A stretch of 64,000 nt of DNA, taken from positions 1-64,000 of the forward strand of contig NZ_JAJNCX010000002.1 in assembly GCF_021026315.1 (NCBI RefSeq), written 5' to 3'. Source of the DNA: Rhizobium sp. C4. Lineage in GTDB: Bacteria > Pseudomonadota > Alphaproteobacteria > Rhizobiales > Rhizobiaceae. Every line of letters begins with the position of its first letter. The first letter of the stretch is position 1. Positions 16,754 to 26,179 of this stretch are shown here, piece after piece. The notes beneath the pieces are model-generated. The model saw only the letters and a list, made by a program, of their open reading frames with translations. It was not told where the DNA came from and did not search any database. The position numbers and the translations under genes were made by a program.

Positions 16754-18418
16754 TCAGACGGTGACGCCATAGACTTCGGACGCACGCTCGGCCGTCAGAT
16801 AGCCATTCTTGACGTCGCTGCGAACCTTTTCCGGATCGCGCTTTTTCGGATCGCCCACGCCGCCGCCAGCACCGGTGATGATGCGGATGACATCGTCCTT
16901 GTCGACGCGAATGCCGGAGCCGAAGGCGAAGCGCTCGCTCGTCCCGTCCTTGCGCATCACGAGGGCGTAGTTCTGCGAGCCTTCCTGACCGCCGGCAATC
17001 GACCACGGCGCAATGCGCGAGCGGGTATAGCCGAGCGTGAGGAAGGAATTGTCGCGGCGGATGCGATAGTCGAGCCGGATGCCGCGCCCGCCGGTGAATT
17101 CGCCTTCGCCGCCCGCATCGGTGCAGAGTTCCAGCCGGTCGATGGTCAGACCGTTGCGCGCCTCGGAAATCTCCGCCGGGCAATTATAGGTCTCGCCATG
17201 CACGCCGGAGAAGATTGCCGAATTGCCGTCACGTCCGAAGGCCGCGCCCCAGCCGCCGATCTGCGGCTCGATGATCGTATATTGCCGGCCCGTGTCGGGA
17301 TGGATGCCGCCGATGAAGGTTCCGGCGATGGAGGCGAAATGCCCGGCCGGCAGCTTCTCCGGCATATGCGGCGCGAGGCAGCGCCAGATCAGGTCGTACA
17401 CGCGGATGCCGACTTCATAATAGAAGCCGACAGCGGCGGGCTCCTTGGCGTGGAAGAGCGTCCCTTCCTTCGTCAGCAGTTTCAGCGGGCGGAACGAGCC
17501 GCCATTGGCCGGCGAATGCGGCGAGGTCAGCGCCTTGAAAATGACCTGCGTGGAGACGAGCGTGTCGTCGTGACCGGCATTGAACGGCCCGGTGTCCTGA
17601 TCCGGATTGTCGCGCAGATCGACCGTGAACTCGCTGTCGGAGATCGTCACCTTGACGTTGAAGAAGCGGCCATCGTCCTGCTCTTCCGTCATCTCGAACG
17701 TGCCGTGCGGCAGGTCGGCGAGCGCTTTCAGCGACACCTGTTCGCCGAAATTCATGAAGTCGCGCATGGCGGCCTCGAACGTGGCGATGCCGTATTTCGC
17801 TGCCAGTTCGACCAGACGCTTCGCGCCGATGCGCACCGATGCGATTGCCGCCCAGAGATCGCCCTCGATAAAATCGGGCATGCGCGAATTGACCATGATG
17901 ATATCGAAAATGCCGGGGATCGGTTCACCCTTCGAGATCATCTTGATGGCCGGCAGGCGCAGGCCTTCCTGGAAGATTTCCGTCGCATCCGCCGAAAGCG
18001 AGCCGGGCGACTTGCCGCCGACATCGGAATTGTGGGCGATATTGGCGGTCCAGGCGATCAGCTTCCCATCGGCAAAGACGGGCATGGCCACGACAAGATC
18101 GTTCAGATGCGTGACGCCGCCATAATAGGGGTCATTGGTGATGAAGACGTCGCCGGGCTCGACATCGCCGGGCTTGTCGAATTTCTTCACCAGAACCTTC
18201 ACCGACTTGTCGAGCACACCGATGAAGCCGGGAATGCCGGCGCCGCTGCTTGCCAGTTCCCCTTCCGCGTCGAGAATGCCGGTGCCCATGTCGAGCACTT
18301 CGTAGATGATCGAGCTCATGGCCGTCTTGCGCATGGCCGCGAACATCTCGTCGGCGGTCGCTTGCAGCGAGTTCTGGATGATTTCGAGCGTAATGGGATC
18401 GTGTGAAACTGCAGTCAT
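16754..18418 (-). CDS. hyuB: Hydantoinase/oxoprolinase subunit B (HyuB)
   Basis: This 554-residue protein is of the HyuB/N-methylhydantoinase B family: DPITLEIIQNSLQATADEM at the N-terminus, GDVFITNDPYYGGVTHLND, AHNSDVGGKSPGS, and the glycine-rich C-terminal RIITGAGGGVGDPKKRDPE. It supplies the metal-dependent hydrolytic half of an ATP-dependent cyclic-amide hydrolase with HyuA, whose gene ends 12 bases upstream. It is the last gene of the long - strand operon. The family includes 5-oxoprolinase, N-methylhydantoinase and acetophenone/acetone carboxylase relatives, so the exact reaction is open. Confidence 0.9.
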   Translation of the reverse strand: MTAVSHDPITLEIIQNSLQATADEMFAAMRKTAMSSIIYEVLDMGTGILDAEGELASSGAGIPGFIGVLDKSVKVLVKKFDKPGDVEPGDVFITNDPYYGGVTHLNDLVVAMPVFADGKLIAWTANIAHNSDVGGKSPGSLSADATEIFQEGLRLPAIKMISKGEPIPGIFDIIMVNSRMPDFIEGDLWAAIASVRIGAKRLVELAAKYGIATFEAAMRDFMNFGEQVSLKALADLPHGTFEMTEEQDDGRFFNVKVTISDSEFTVDLRDNPDQDTGPFNAGHDDTLVSTQVIFKALTSPHSPANGGSFRPLKLLTKEGTLFHAKEPAAVGFYYEVGIRVYDLIWRCLAPHMPEKLPAGHFASIAGTFIGGIHPDTGRQYTIIEPQIGGWGAAFGRDGNSAIFSGVHGETYNCPAEISEARNGLTIDRLELCTDAGGEGEFTGGRGIRLDYRIRRDNSFLTLGYTRSRIAPWSIAGGQEGSQNYALVMRKDGTSERFAFGSGIRVDKDDVIRIITGAGGGVGDPKKRDPEKVRSDVKNGYLTAERASEVYGVTV

Positions 18419-18430
18419 CGCGAACGCTCC

Positions 18431-20503
18431 TCAAGCCTTGATGTGAATGTGGATATTGCCGAAGCCGTCGACCTCGACCCCGTTGCCGGGATGGATCACG
18501 ACCGTGGTGCCGGGATCTTCGATGACGGCAGGACCTGAGAACGTCATCCCCGGCTCCAGCTTCGTTCCGTCGTAGATCGTTGCGGTGTGGATGCCTTCCA
18601 GCGCGTAGTCGACCTTGCGCTCGCCCTTGACGGCAGCCGAGACGGGTGTCGCGCTTTTCGGTTTTTCCTGCATGGTGAGCTTGCCGACTTCGGCTGAGGC
18701 CACGACATGGATGCCGACCAGTTCGACAGGGGCCTTCAGGCGATAGGTATATTCGCGCTCATAGGTTTCGTGGAAGGCAGCCTCGATCTCGGCAAGCTTG
18801 GCGTCGGAAATGTTGCTGCCGACCAGAACTTCGGTCGTGTGCTCCTGGTTCTGGTAGCGGAACTTGCCGTAGCGCAGGAACTTGACCTTGTCGGCTCCGA
18901 TCCCTTCCGCACCAAACTGCTTGAGAGCCAGCGCTTCCGTTTCCGTAAACAGGCCCTCGATCACAGCCCCTGAGCCCGCCTTCAGATCGGCGAGCTTGGT
19001 CACGAAATAGTCGCGTCTGAGGTCGGACATCATCATGCCCCAGGCGGAGAAGACGGAGGCGCCGGCGGGAATGACGACCTTCTTCACGCCCAGCTCCTGG
19101 CCGAGCGCCACCGCATGCATTGCGCCGCCGCCGCCGAAGGCGACGAGGGTGAAGTCGCGCGGATCATGGCCACGATTGAGCGAGACGAGCTTCAGCGCGT
19201 TGACCATGTTGTTGTTGGCGATGCGGATGATGCCGCGTGCAGCGTCGTCCGGGTTGGTGCCCAGTTTTGTGCCAAGCTCGGAAAGGGCAGTTTCGGTCGC
19301 GGCCATATCGGCGATCACATCGCCGCCGCAGAAATAGTCGCGGTTGATGCGGCCAAGCCAGAGATTGGCATCCGTGGTCGTCGCCTTCGTGCCGCCACGG
19401 CCATAGGCTGCCGGCCCCGGCATGGCGCCGGCCGATTGCGGGCCGACATGCAGCTTGCCGAAATTGTCGACCCAGGCGATCGAACCGCCGCCATTGCCGA
19501 TTTCGACGAGATCCACCACCGGCACCATGATCGGATAGCCGGCCGAGGTCTGGTTCCGCTCGATCCAGTAGTCGGTCATGATCTTGACCTGACCGCCTTC
19601 GATCAGCGAGCACTTGGCCGTCGTCCCGCCGATGTCGAGCGCCAGCACATTCTTCTCGCCGATGAGCTTGCCGAGTTCGGCCGCGCCCCAGAAACCGGAG
19701 GCCGGGCCGGATTCGACCATGGTGATCGGAATTTTCGAGACGGATTCCAGCGTATCGACGCCGCAGTTCGACTGCATGATGTAGAGGCTGCCGGCAAAGC
19801 CCTTGCCGGTCACGCCGTCCTTGAGCCGCGACAGATAACGCTCCGCGGTCGGCTGGACATAGGCTGAAAGCACGGCGGTGTTGGTGCGCTCATATTCGCG
19901 CCATTCGCGGGTGATCTGGTGTGAGGCGACGGTTGCCACCTCCGGCCAGAGCCGCTTCAGTTCGGCAAGCGTGCGCTCTTCATGCGACGGGTCGGCATAG
20001 GAATGCAGGAAGGATACGGCCACGGCCTGCACGCCCTCGGCCTTGAAGTCGGCAACAATGCCAGGCAGCGCCGAGAGATCGAGCGGACGCATTTCCTCGC
20101 CCTTGTAGCTCAGCCGACCGCCGACTTCGCGGCGCAGATAGCGCGGCACGAAGGGCTCGGGCTTCACATAATGCAGATTGAAGAAATCGGGCCGGTTGCC
20201 ACGGGCGATCTCGATGGAGTCGCGAAAGCCTTCCGTCGTGATCAGGCCGACCTTGACGCCCTTGCGCTCGGTCAGCGCGTTGATGACGACGGTCGTGCCA
20301 TGGGCGAGGAAGTCGATCGATTTCGGATCGACACCGCCCTTGTCGAGGACGTTCAGCACGCCCTGTTCGAAATTCGGCGGGGTCGTGTCCGACTTGGCGG
20401 TAACGATGCGCGCCTCGCCGGTCGCATGATCGGTCTCGAAGCAGACCAGATCGGTGAATGTGCCGCCGACATCGGTGGCGACGCGAATGGTCTTGCCGCT
20501 CAT
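18431..20503 (-). CDS. hyuA: Hydantoinase/oxoprolinase subunit A (HyuA)
   Basis: This full-length 690-residue HyuA has an N-terminal phosphate loop DVGGTFTDLVC, then HGTTVVINALTERKGVKVGL, a second phosphate loop ALDIGGTTAKCSLI, the conserved GGGSIAWVD and GGAMHAVALGQELG segments, and the C-terminal domain missing from the system 1 HyuA. It phosphorylates or activates the ring amide using ATP and passes it to HyuB. The ATG at 20503 overlaps the TGA of the GAF gene (TGATG); the preceding GTG is less likely. Confidence 0.9.
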   Translation of the reverse strand: MSGKTIRVATDVGGTFTDLVCFETDHATGEARIVTAKSDTTPPNFEQGVLNVLDKGGVDPKSIDFLAHGTTVVINALTERKGVKVGLITTEGFRDSIEIARGNRPDFFNLHYVKPEPFVPRYLRREVGGRLSYKGEEMRPLDLSALPGIVADFKAEGVQAVAVSFLHSYADPSHEERTLAELKRLWPEVATVASHQITREWREYERTNTAVLSAYVQPTAERYLSRLKDGVTGKGFAGSLYIMQSNCGVDTLESVSKIPITMVESGPASGFWGAAELGKLIGEKNVLALDIGGTTAKCSLIEGGQVKIMTDYWIERNQTSAGYPIMVPVVDLVEIGNGGGSIAWVDNFGKLHVGPQSAGAMPGPAAYGRGGTKATTTDANLWLGRINRDYFCGGDVIADMAATETALSELGTKLGTNPDDAARGIIRIANNNMVNALKLVSLNRGHDPRDFTLVAFGGGGAMHAVALGQELGVKKVVIPAGASVFSAWGMMMSDLRRDYFVTKLADLKAGSGAVIEGLFTETEALALKQFGAEGIGADKVKFLRYGKFRYQNQEHTTEVLVGSNISDAKLAEIEAAFHETYEREYTYRLKAPVELVGIHVVASAEVGKLTMQEKPKSATPVSAAVKGERKVDYALEGIHTATIYDGTKLEPGMTFSGPAVIEDPGTTVVIHPGNGVEVDGFGNIHIHIKA

Positions 20504-20994
20504 CACAGTGTTCCCTTCTTGGTTTCATGAAGCAACATGCAGATCGCGCCGGGCAGCTTCAGCGCCTCGGCGGCGGCCACGCGGTCCTGCGTGTAGAAGC
20601 CTTGGTCATGCAGGCAGTTGATGGTGCCGACCACAGTCCCGTCGATGATGACAGGCACGTTGATGACGGATTCGCAGCCGAGCGACTTGATCAGCTCGTG
20701 GTCATCGAAGACCTTCGCGATATCGTCGATCGTGTTGGCGACGAAGGTCTGCTTGTCGCGAAGCGTAATGTCCGACCAGACATTGTCGTGATAGGGCTTG
20801 GTGCCTGATACCGGATAGGCGTCGGGCATGTTGGAATAGACCCGTTCGGACGTTTTCGATGTCCCGCTGCTGGTCATGACCGTGAAGAGCTTCACGCCGA
20901 CCAGCTCCTTCGTCAGGGCTTCCAGTGCTTCAAACGCCTTTGCCGGCTGGCCGGGTGAGGCCAGTGCGTTCAGGAATGAACCGTAGTCAGTCAT
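20503..20994 (-). CDS. Stand-alone GAF-domain protein
   Basis: This 163-residue soluble protein is essentially one GAF domain (about residues 20-155), with family-like strands KLFTVMTSS, ERVYSNMPDAYPVSGTKP and INVPVIIDGTVVGTINCLHD. It has no signal peptide, helix-turn-helix or output domain. It is translationally coupled to the HyuA gene downstream and overlaps the ATPase gene upstream by eight bases. It may sense or sequester the substrate or its product; alternatively it is a small enzyme built on the fold. I do not know its function. Confidence 0.8.
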   Translation of the reverse strand: MTDYGSFLNALASPGQPAKAFEALEALTKELVGVKLFTVMTSSGTSKTSERVYSNMPDAYPVSGTKPYHDNVWSDITLRDKQTFVANTIDDIAKVFDDHELIKSLGCESVINVPVIIDGTVVGTINCLHDQGFYTQDRVAAAEALKLPGAICMLLHETKKGTL

Positions 20995-21793
20995 GCGTCA
21001 TCTCCATGATGTTCTGGCGCATCTCCGCCTCTGCGTCGCTGACGACAGGCACGGCGGAAATCAGCCGCCGTGTGTAGTCATGCGTGGGAGAGGAGAAGAC
21101 GGCTTCCGTCGTGCCGATCTCGATCAAGCGCCCCCGTTCGAAGACGGCGACCCGATCGGCGATGTTGCGCACGACAGAAAGGTCGTGCGTGATGAAAACG
21201 TAGGTAAGGCCACGTTTTGCCTTGAGTTCGGCCAGTAGCCGCAAGACGCGCGCCTGGACCAGAACATCGAGCGCGGAGGTTGGCTCATCGAGAACGACAA
21301 GCTCGCTTTCGCAGGCAAGTGCGCGCGCTATGGCGACGCGCTGGCGCTGGCCGCCGGAAAGGGCGGCGGGCGACCGGCGGGCATAGTCCGGCTCCAGCCC
21401 CACTTCCTGCAGGAGCGCGCCGATGCGCTCCGCACGTTCGGCCTTCGGGCCGATATCGTGGACGTCGAGCGCCAGCCTGAGCGACGCGCCAACGGTCCGT
21501 CGCGGATTGAGCGAGGAAAGCGGGTTCTGCTGCACCAGCTGGATGGCACGGCGATGGCGCTTCTCCCGCCGCTCGGGCAGCGGTTCGCCGGCAAAGGCGA
21601 TCGCGCCGGCGCTGGCGCCATAGATGCCGAGGATCATGTTGGCGATGGTCGATTTGCCGGAGCCGGATTCACCGACAATGGCCAGGCACTCGCCTTTTTC
21701 GACCGAGAAGGAGACGTTGTCGACGGCAAGTGTTCGCCGGCCGTTGGCGGCGAATTCCTTGCTGACACCACTGAGTTCGAGGATCGCGCTCAT
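20987..21793 (-). CDS. ABC ATPase, DppF type (system 2)
   Basis: This 268-residue nucleotide-binding protein has Walker A GESGSGKS near residue 43, QNPLSSLNPRRTVG, signature LSGGQRQRVAIARA, Walker B LVVLDEPTSALD and H-loop FITHDLS. Its start overlaps the stop of the other ATPase gene by four bases. It would pair with that subunit and the two permeases to form importer 2. Confidence 0.93.
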   Translation of the reverse strand: MSAILELSGVSKEFAANGRRTLAVDNVSFSVEKGECLAIVGESGSGKSTIANMILGIYGASAGAIAFAGEPLPERREKRHRRAIQLVQQNPLSSLNPRRTVGASLRLALDVHDIGPKAERAERIGALLQEVGLEPDYARRSPAALSGGQRQRVAIARALACESELVVLDEPTSALDVLVQARVLRLLAELKAKRGLTYVFITHDLSVVRNIADRVAVFERGRLIEIGTTEAVFSSPTHDYTRRLISAVPVVSDAEAEMRQNIMEMTHD

Positions 21794-22680
21794 GAAAGCA
21801 GCTCCTTCTCGCTCGCGCCGGGATGGGCAATCAGCGGATCGTGGAAACCTGCCGTGTCCTCCGCAATATCGGGGATGCCGCCGCCGGTAATGCGTGGCAC
21901 GGCGGCCAGCAGCGCCCGCGTATAGGGATGCTGCGGATTGGAGAAGAGCTGTTTCGTCAGGCCCTGTTCGACGATCCGGCCCTTGTAGATGACGTAGACG
22001 CGGTCGGCGAATTCGCGCACCACGCCCAGATTGTGCGAGATGAAGAGCACGGACGTTCCGTGCTGCTCGACCAGATCGGACATCAGCTTCAACGTCTGCG
22101 CCTGCACCGTCACGTCGAGCGCGGTGCCGGGTTCGTCGGCCAGCAGCAGGGACGGATTATTGGCGAGCGCCATGGCGATCATGACGCGCTGGTTCATGCC
22201 GCCGGAAAGCTGGAATGCGTAGCTGTCGAGAACGCGCTCCGGCTCGTTGATGGAAACATCGGCAAGGGCCGTTATGGCCTTCATGCGCGCTTCCGCGTCG
22301 CTGATCGCCGGATTGGCGCGTGCCAGCACTTCGCGGAACTGGGTGAAGATCGGATAGACCGGGTTCAGCGACGAGGTCGGGTCCTGGAAGATCATCGACA
22401 TGCGCGTGCCGCGCAGGTGGTGGCGGTCGCGCGGCTTCAGCTTGTCGAGATCGATGCCTTCGAAGGTGAGCCCACCGGAAATGCGCGCCGAGCTCATCTC
22501 CTGCAGCATGCCGAGCACGATGCGAGCCGTCACGGACTTGCCGGAGCCGGATTCGCCAACCAGCGCGACCCGCTCGCCCTTGCCGATATGCAGCGAGATA
22601 CCATGCAGCACCTCGATCATGCCCGACCAGAGCTTGAAGCCCAGCTTGAGATTTTCGATTTTCAGCGTCGGGGCGGTCAT
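21790..22680 (-). CDS. ABC ATPase, DppD type (system 2)
   Basis: This 296-residue protein has Walker A GESGSGKS near residue 44, [14 protein letters not shown], signature LSGGMNQR, Walker [13 protein letters not shown] and H-loop FISHNLG. The ATG at 22680 overlaps the permease stop by four bases; the longer opening upstream is a shadow of the permease gene. The C-terminus carries the peptide-importer ATPase extension ([14 protein letters not shown]). Confidence 0.93.
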   Translation of the reverse strand: MTAPTLKIENLKLGFKLWSGMIEVLHGISLHIGKGERVALVGESGSGKSVTARIVLGMLQEMSSARISGGLTFEGIDLDKLKPRDRHHLRGTRMSMIFQDPTSSLNPVYPIFTQFREVLARANPAISDAEARMKAITALADVSINEPERVLDSYAFQLSGGMNQRVMIAMALANNPSLLLADEPGTALDVTVQAQTLKLMSDLVEQHGTSVLFISHNLGVVREFADRVYVIYKGRIVEQGLTKQLFSNPQHPYTRALLAAVPRITGGGIPDIAEDTAGFHDPLIAHPGASEKELLS

Positions 22681-23510
22681 TGGTCGCCTCCCAGGATTTC
22701 GCGCAGCGCGTCGCCGATCAGGTTGAAGCCGAAGACGGCAAAGAGGATCGCAAGGCCGGGGAAGACGGTGAGCCACCAGCTGTCCGGCAGATATTTCGCG
22801 CCATCGGCGACCATGGAGCCCAGGTCCGGCGTGGGCGGCTGCACACCGAGCCCGAGGAAGGAGAGGGAGGAGGCAATGAGAATGACGAAGCCGAAATCGA
22901 GCGTCATCTTGGTGACGATGGACGGTACGCAGTTTGGCAGGATTTCGCGGAACATGATGTGCAGCTTCGAAGCGCCGATGACCTCGGCCGCCAGCAGATA
23001 GCCTTCCTCGCGCTCCGACCGCGTGATCGAATAGACAAGCCGCGTGTACCAGGGCCACCACATGGCGGTGACGGCGATCATGCCATTGGTCAGCGTCGGT
23101 TCCAGCAGGCCCATGATCGACATGGCGAGCACCAGCGGCGGGATCGACAGGAAGATATCTGTGATGCGCATCAGCCCATACTCCGTCCAGCCGCCGAGAT
23201 AGCCGGCTGTCAGCCCGATGGAGACGCCGATCGGCACGGCGATGATGAGCACGACGGCGGCAAGAATCAGCGAAACGCGATAGGCATAGACGACGCGGGT
23301 GAAGAGATCGCGGCCGACGAGGTCGGTGCCGAAGATGTTCGGCCAATGCGGCGGCTGGTTGAAATTGGTGAAATCGACGACCGCGCCGACATGTTCGGGA
23401 AAGGGCGTGATGAAATCCGCGAAGATGGCCGCAAGGACGATGATCGTCACCAGAATGAGACCGAGAAGCGACAGCGGATTGCGGGTCAGGATGAGGAGCG
23501 TCTTCTTCAT
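22677..23510 (-). CDS. ABC permease, DppC type (system 2)
   Basis: This 277-residue inner-membrane protein contains FGTDLVGRDLFTRVVYAYRVSL, an EAA loop around LLAAEVIGASKLHIMFREIL, and the C-terminal SLSFLGLGVQPPTPDLGSM, all DppC hallmarks. The ATG at 23510 overlaps the DppB-type stop by four bases. Its relation to the system 1 permease at 9020 is clear at the motif level, but the flanking sequence differs, so the systems are related but not recent duplicates. Confidence 0.93.
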   Translation of the reverse strand: MKKTLLILTRNPLSLLGLILVTIIVLAAIFADFITPFPEHVGAVVDFTNFNQPPHWPNIFGTDLVGRDLFTRVVYAYRVSLILAAVVLIIAVPIGVSIGLTAGYLGGWTEYGLMRITDIFLSIPPLVLAMSIMGLLEPTLTNGMIAVTAMWWPWYTRLVYSITRSEREEGYLLAAEVIGASKLHIMFREILPNCVPSIVTKMTLDFGFVILIASSLSFLGLGVQPPTPDLGSMVADGAKYLPDSWWLTVFPGLAILFAVFGFNLIGDALREILGGDQ

Positions 23511-24532
23511 GCCGGGCGCTCCGAGAGGCGGATGCGCGGGTTCACGACCGAGACCAGCAGATCGACGATAATGTTCACGATCAGGAACATCGCCGAGATG
23601 ATCAGCACCGTGCCGACAATGGCGTTCAGGTCTTTGCGCAGGATCACGGCGACGCCGTATTTCGACAGGCCCGGCCAGGCGTAGACGGACTCGACCAGGA
23701 ACGCATTGCCCAGCATGGCGGCGAAGTCGAGCCCGATAATCGTCAGCGACGGGATGAGCGAGGGGCGGAAGGCGTAGCGATTGGCAATGCGCCGCGCCGA
23801 AAAGCCATAGGCTTCGACCATTTCGATATAAGGCTTGTTGTAGGTCTCGACCATGTTGGAGCGGACAAGGCGCGCGGCCTGACCGATGCCGGACAGCGCC
23901 AGCGCGAAGGCCGGCAGGATCAGATGCCACAGTGCATCGCCGAAGGCGCGGATATTGCCGCTGATCAGCGTGTCGAAGAGGAGGAAACCGGTGATCGGCT
24001 GGAAGCCAGACCCGTCGGAGAGACGCCCCGCCACGGGGAAGATCGGCACGAAATAGGCAAAAACAAGCATGAGGATGACGGCCCAGACAAAGCCGGGGGC
24101 CGAGACGCCGAGCAGCGTCACCAGCCGGATCGTGTGGTCGATCCATGTGCCGCGATAGCGTGCCGAGAGAACGCCGAGCGGAATGCCAAGCATCACCATC
24201 ATCAGCCCGGAGACGAACACCAGCTCCAGCGTTGCCGGCAGGAAGTCGGCAATGTCACGGGTGACGGCCCGGTTCGTGTAAAGCGAGATGCCGAGATCGC
24301 CATGGAACAGGTCGGCGATGAAATAGCCGTATTGGGCAATGATGCTGTCATTGAGATGCAGCTTGTCCCGCAGCACCGCCACGGCATCGGCAGTCGCGTT
24401 CGGGCCCAGCGCAATGCGGGCCGGGTCGCCGGGAATGATCCGGGCGATGGCGAAGATCAGGATCGAAACGCCGATCAAAACGACAAGCGACGTCGCGAGC
24501 CGCCTCGCAAGGATGCGGACAATAGCTGGCAT
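23507..24532 (-). CDS. ABC permease, DppB type (system 2)
   Basis: This 341-residue membrane protein has ILARRLATSLVVLIGVSILIF at the N-terminus followed by RIIPGDPARIALGP, the DppB pattern, and about six membrane segments. The EAA-type loop is at VEAYGFSARRIANRYAF. I take the ATG at 24532; an in-frame TTG at 24550 would add six residues. It is separated from the binding-protein gene by 63 bases that contain a strong hairpin. Confidence 0.92.
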   Translation of the reverse strand: MPAIVRILARRLATSLVVLIGVSILIFAIARIIPGDPARIALGPNATADAVAVLRDKLHLNDSIIAQYGYFIADLFHGDLGISLYTNRAVTRDIADFLPATLELVFVSGLMMVMLGIPLGVLSARYRGTWIDHTIRLVTLLGVSAPGFVWAVILMLVFAYFVPIFPVAGRLSDGSGFQPITGFLLFDTLISGNIRAFGDALWHLILPAFALALSGIGQAARLVRSNMVETYNKPYIEMVEAYGFSARRIANRYAFRPSLIPSLTIIGLDFAAMLGNAFLVESVYAWPGLSKYGVAVILRKDLNAIVGTVLIISAMFLIVNIIVDLLVSVVNPRIRLSERPA

Positions 24533-24557
24533 GGCAAAATTCCGGTTCAAGGTGTTA

Positions 24558-24583
24558 CCGGGCCGGCATCACGGCCGGCCCGG
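24558..24583 (-). other. Intercistronic stem-loop between binding protein and permease (system 2)
   Basis: CCGGGCCGGC at 24558-24567 pairs perfectly with GCCGGCCCGG at 24574-24583, around a six-base loop. It occupies the only sizeable gap in the operon, exactly where system 1 has its hairpin. Partial termination or 3-prime-end protection of the binding-protein message is the likely purpose. Confidence 0.7.
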
Positions 24584-24595
24584 GCAATCATCCAC

Positions 24596-26179
24596 TCAGT
24601 CTTTCACTTCGATCAGACGGAAGGAGAAGCCGAAGCCGGCAAGGCCGAACGCCTTCTTCGGATCGGACAGCGCCGGCGCGGTGACGCGCTTGCTGGCGGC
24701 AAAGACGGCCGTCTGGTCCTGCGCGAAGATCGTCGGCGCGAGTTCCTTCAGCCGCTTGTTCAGCTCCTGATAGATCGCGGCGCGGTCCGCCTCGGGTGCA
24801 GCACGGCCCTTGTCGAGCAATTCGTCAACCTTGGCGTCCTTCAGATATTCGGGCGACATCCAGGTGCCGGCGGCGCTGGAATGGTACATGCCATAAAGCA
24901 GCGTGTCCGGGTCGCCGGTGACCGAATTGACGAAGACCTGCGAGACGTTCGGCGTGTTTTCTGGCTTCGTCACCATTTCCGTGAACAGCGCCCACGGAAC
25001 CTTCTTCACTTCGGCCTTGACGCCGATTTGCGAAAGATTGGCCTGAAGCAGCAGCGCGAAACGCTCCTCAAGGGGCACTTCGCCGATCCAGGACAGTTCG
25101 ACCTTCATGTCGGCCGGCTTGTACTTGCACTTGGCGAGATGTTCCTTCGCCTTGGCCAGATCCTGCTTGATCACATCGGCTTCGGGCAGAGAGCCGAGCA
25201 TGCCGACCGGCAGCGCGCCGGTGGAGGGGCTGCCCTGCGCCACCTTGTCCTTGATTGCCACCATCTTGATGCCGGCGGAATAGTCGAAGGCATAGGAGAC
25301 GGCGAGGCGGCATTCGGGATCGTCAAACGGTGCCTTGGCCGTGTTGAGCTTGATGTAGAATTCCGATGTGCCCTTTTCGGTAAACAGCTGTGCGCCATCG
25401 CCGGCCAGCGCCTTGAGGACTTCCGGCGGCAGCCATTGCGAGGAGATGTCGTGCTTGCCCTGGGTGATCAGCGTGCGGACGGTCGCGGCTTCGAGGCCGT
25501 ATTTGAAGTCGACCTCGTCGGGTGCCGCGGCAGGAATGCCGAGGAAATAGGCCGGGTTCTTCTTCATGATCGTCTCGGACTGCGGATTGTGCGAGACGAC
25601 CGTGTAAGCACCGGTGCCGGCGGCATGGGTATCAAGCCAGGCCTGTCCCCAGTCCTTCATCTCGCCATCGCCCTTGTCCAGATGCTCCATGACGAGCTTC
25701 TTGTCGACGATTGGCAGGCGCACCAGCGAGGCAATGAAGGGGGCGGAGGGCTTTTTCAGCGTGAACTTCACCGTGGACGCGTCAACGGCTTCTGCCTTGT
25801 CGACATCGGTGAAAAGGTAGGAGAGGCCCTGGCCGATCGCCTTCATGCGGTTGAGCGAGAAGACGACATCGTCGGCCGTCATCGGATTGCCGCTCTGGAA
25901 TTTCACATCCTTGCGCAGCTTGAATGTGTAGGTGCTGCCTTCCGACGTCCAGCTTTCGGCAAGCATCGGGTCGAAGCCGGTCGCGCCCTGCTTCGGCATG
26001 ACGAGCGTGTCATACATGTTGAACATGAGGATGGAGTCGGCATAGTCGGTCGCCTTCGCGGGGTCGAGTTCGCCGATCGGGGATTCATCAAGTCTGAGGA
26101 CGCCACCGGCGGCGGCGTAACCGTGAATGGAGGCAGCGGCAAGCAAGGCCGCAGCAAGTGTGGTCAAGCGCTTATTCAT
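24596..26179 (-). CDS. Family 5 extracellular solute-binding protein (system 2)
   Basis: This 527-residue periplasmic binding protein has a signal peptide at residues 1-24 (LTTLAAALLAAASIHGYAAA). The mature part has ELDPAKATDYADSILMFNMYD and LAESWTSEGSTYTFKLRKDVKF, the SBP_bac_5 entry pattern shared with the system 1 protein. Its ATG overlaps the end of the regulator gene by eight bases, so the regulator and transporter share one transcript. The ligand is unknown, but the HyuA/HyuB enzymes encoded downstream point to a hydantoin, oxoproline or similar ring. Confidence 0.92.
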   Translation of the reverse strand: MNKRLTTLAAALLAAASIHGYAAAGGVLRLDESPIGELDPAKATDYADSILMFNMYDTLVMPKQGATGFDPMLAESWTSEGSTYTFKLRKDVKFQSGNPMTADDVVFSLNRMKAIGQGLSYLFTDVDKAEAVDASTVKFTLKKPSAPFIASLVRLPIVDKKLVMEHLDKGDGEMKDWGQAWLDTHAAGTGAYTVVSHNPQSETIMKKNPAYFLGIPAAAPDEVDFKYGLEAATVRTLITQGKHDISSQWLPPEVLKALAGDGAQLFTEKGTSEFYIKLNTAKAPFDDPECRLAVSYAFDYSAGIKMVAIKDKVAQGSPSTGALPVGMLGSLPEADVIKQDLAKAKEHLAKCKYKPADMKVELSWIGEVPLEERFALLLQANLSQIGVKAEVKKVPWALFTEMVTKPENTPNVSQVFVNSVTGDPDTLLYGMYHSSAAGTWMSPEYLKDAKVDELLDKGRAAPEADRAAIYQELNKRLKELAPTIFAQDQTAVFAASKRVTAPALSDPKKAFGLAGFGFSFRLIEVKD

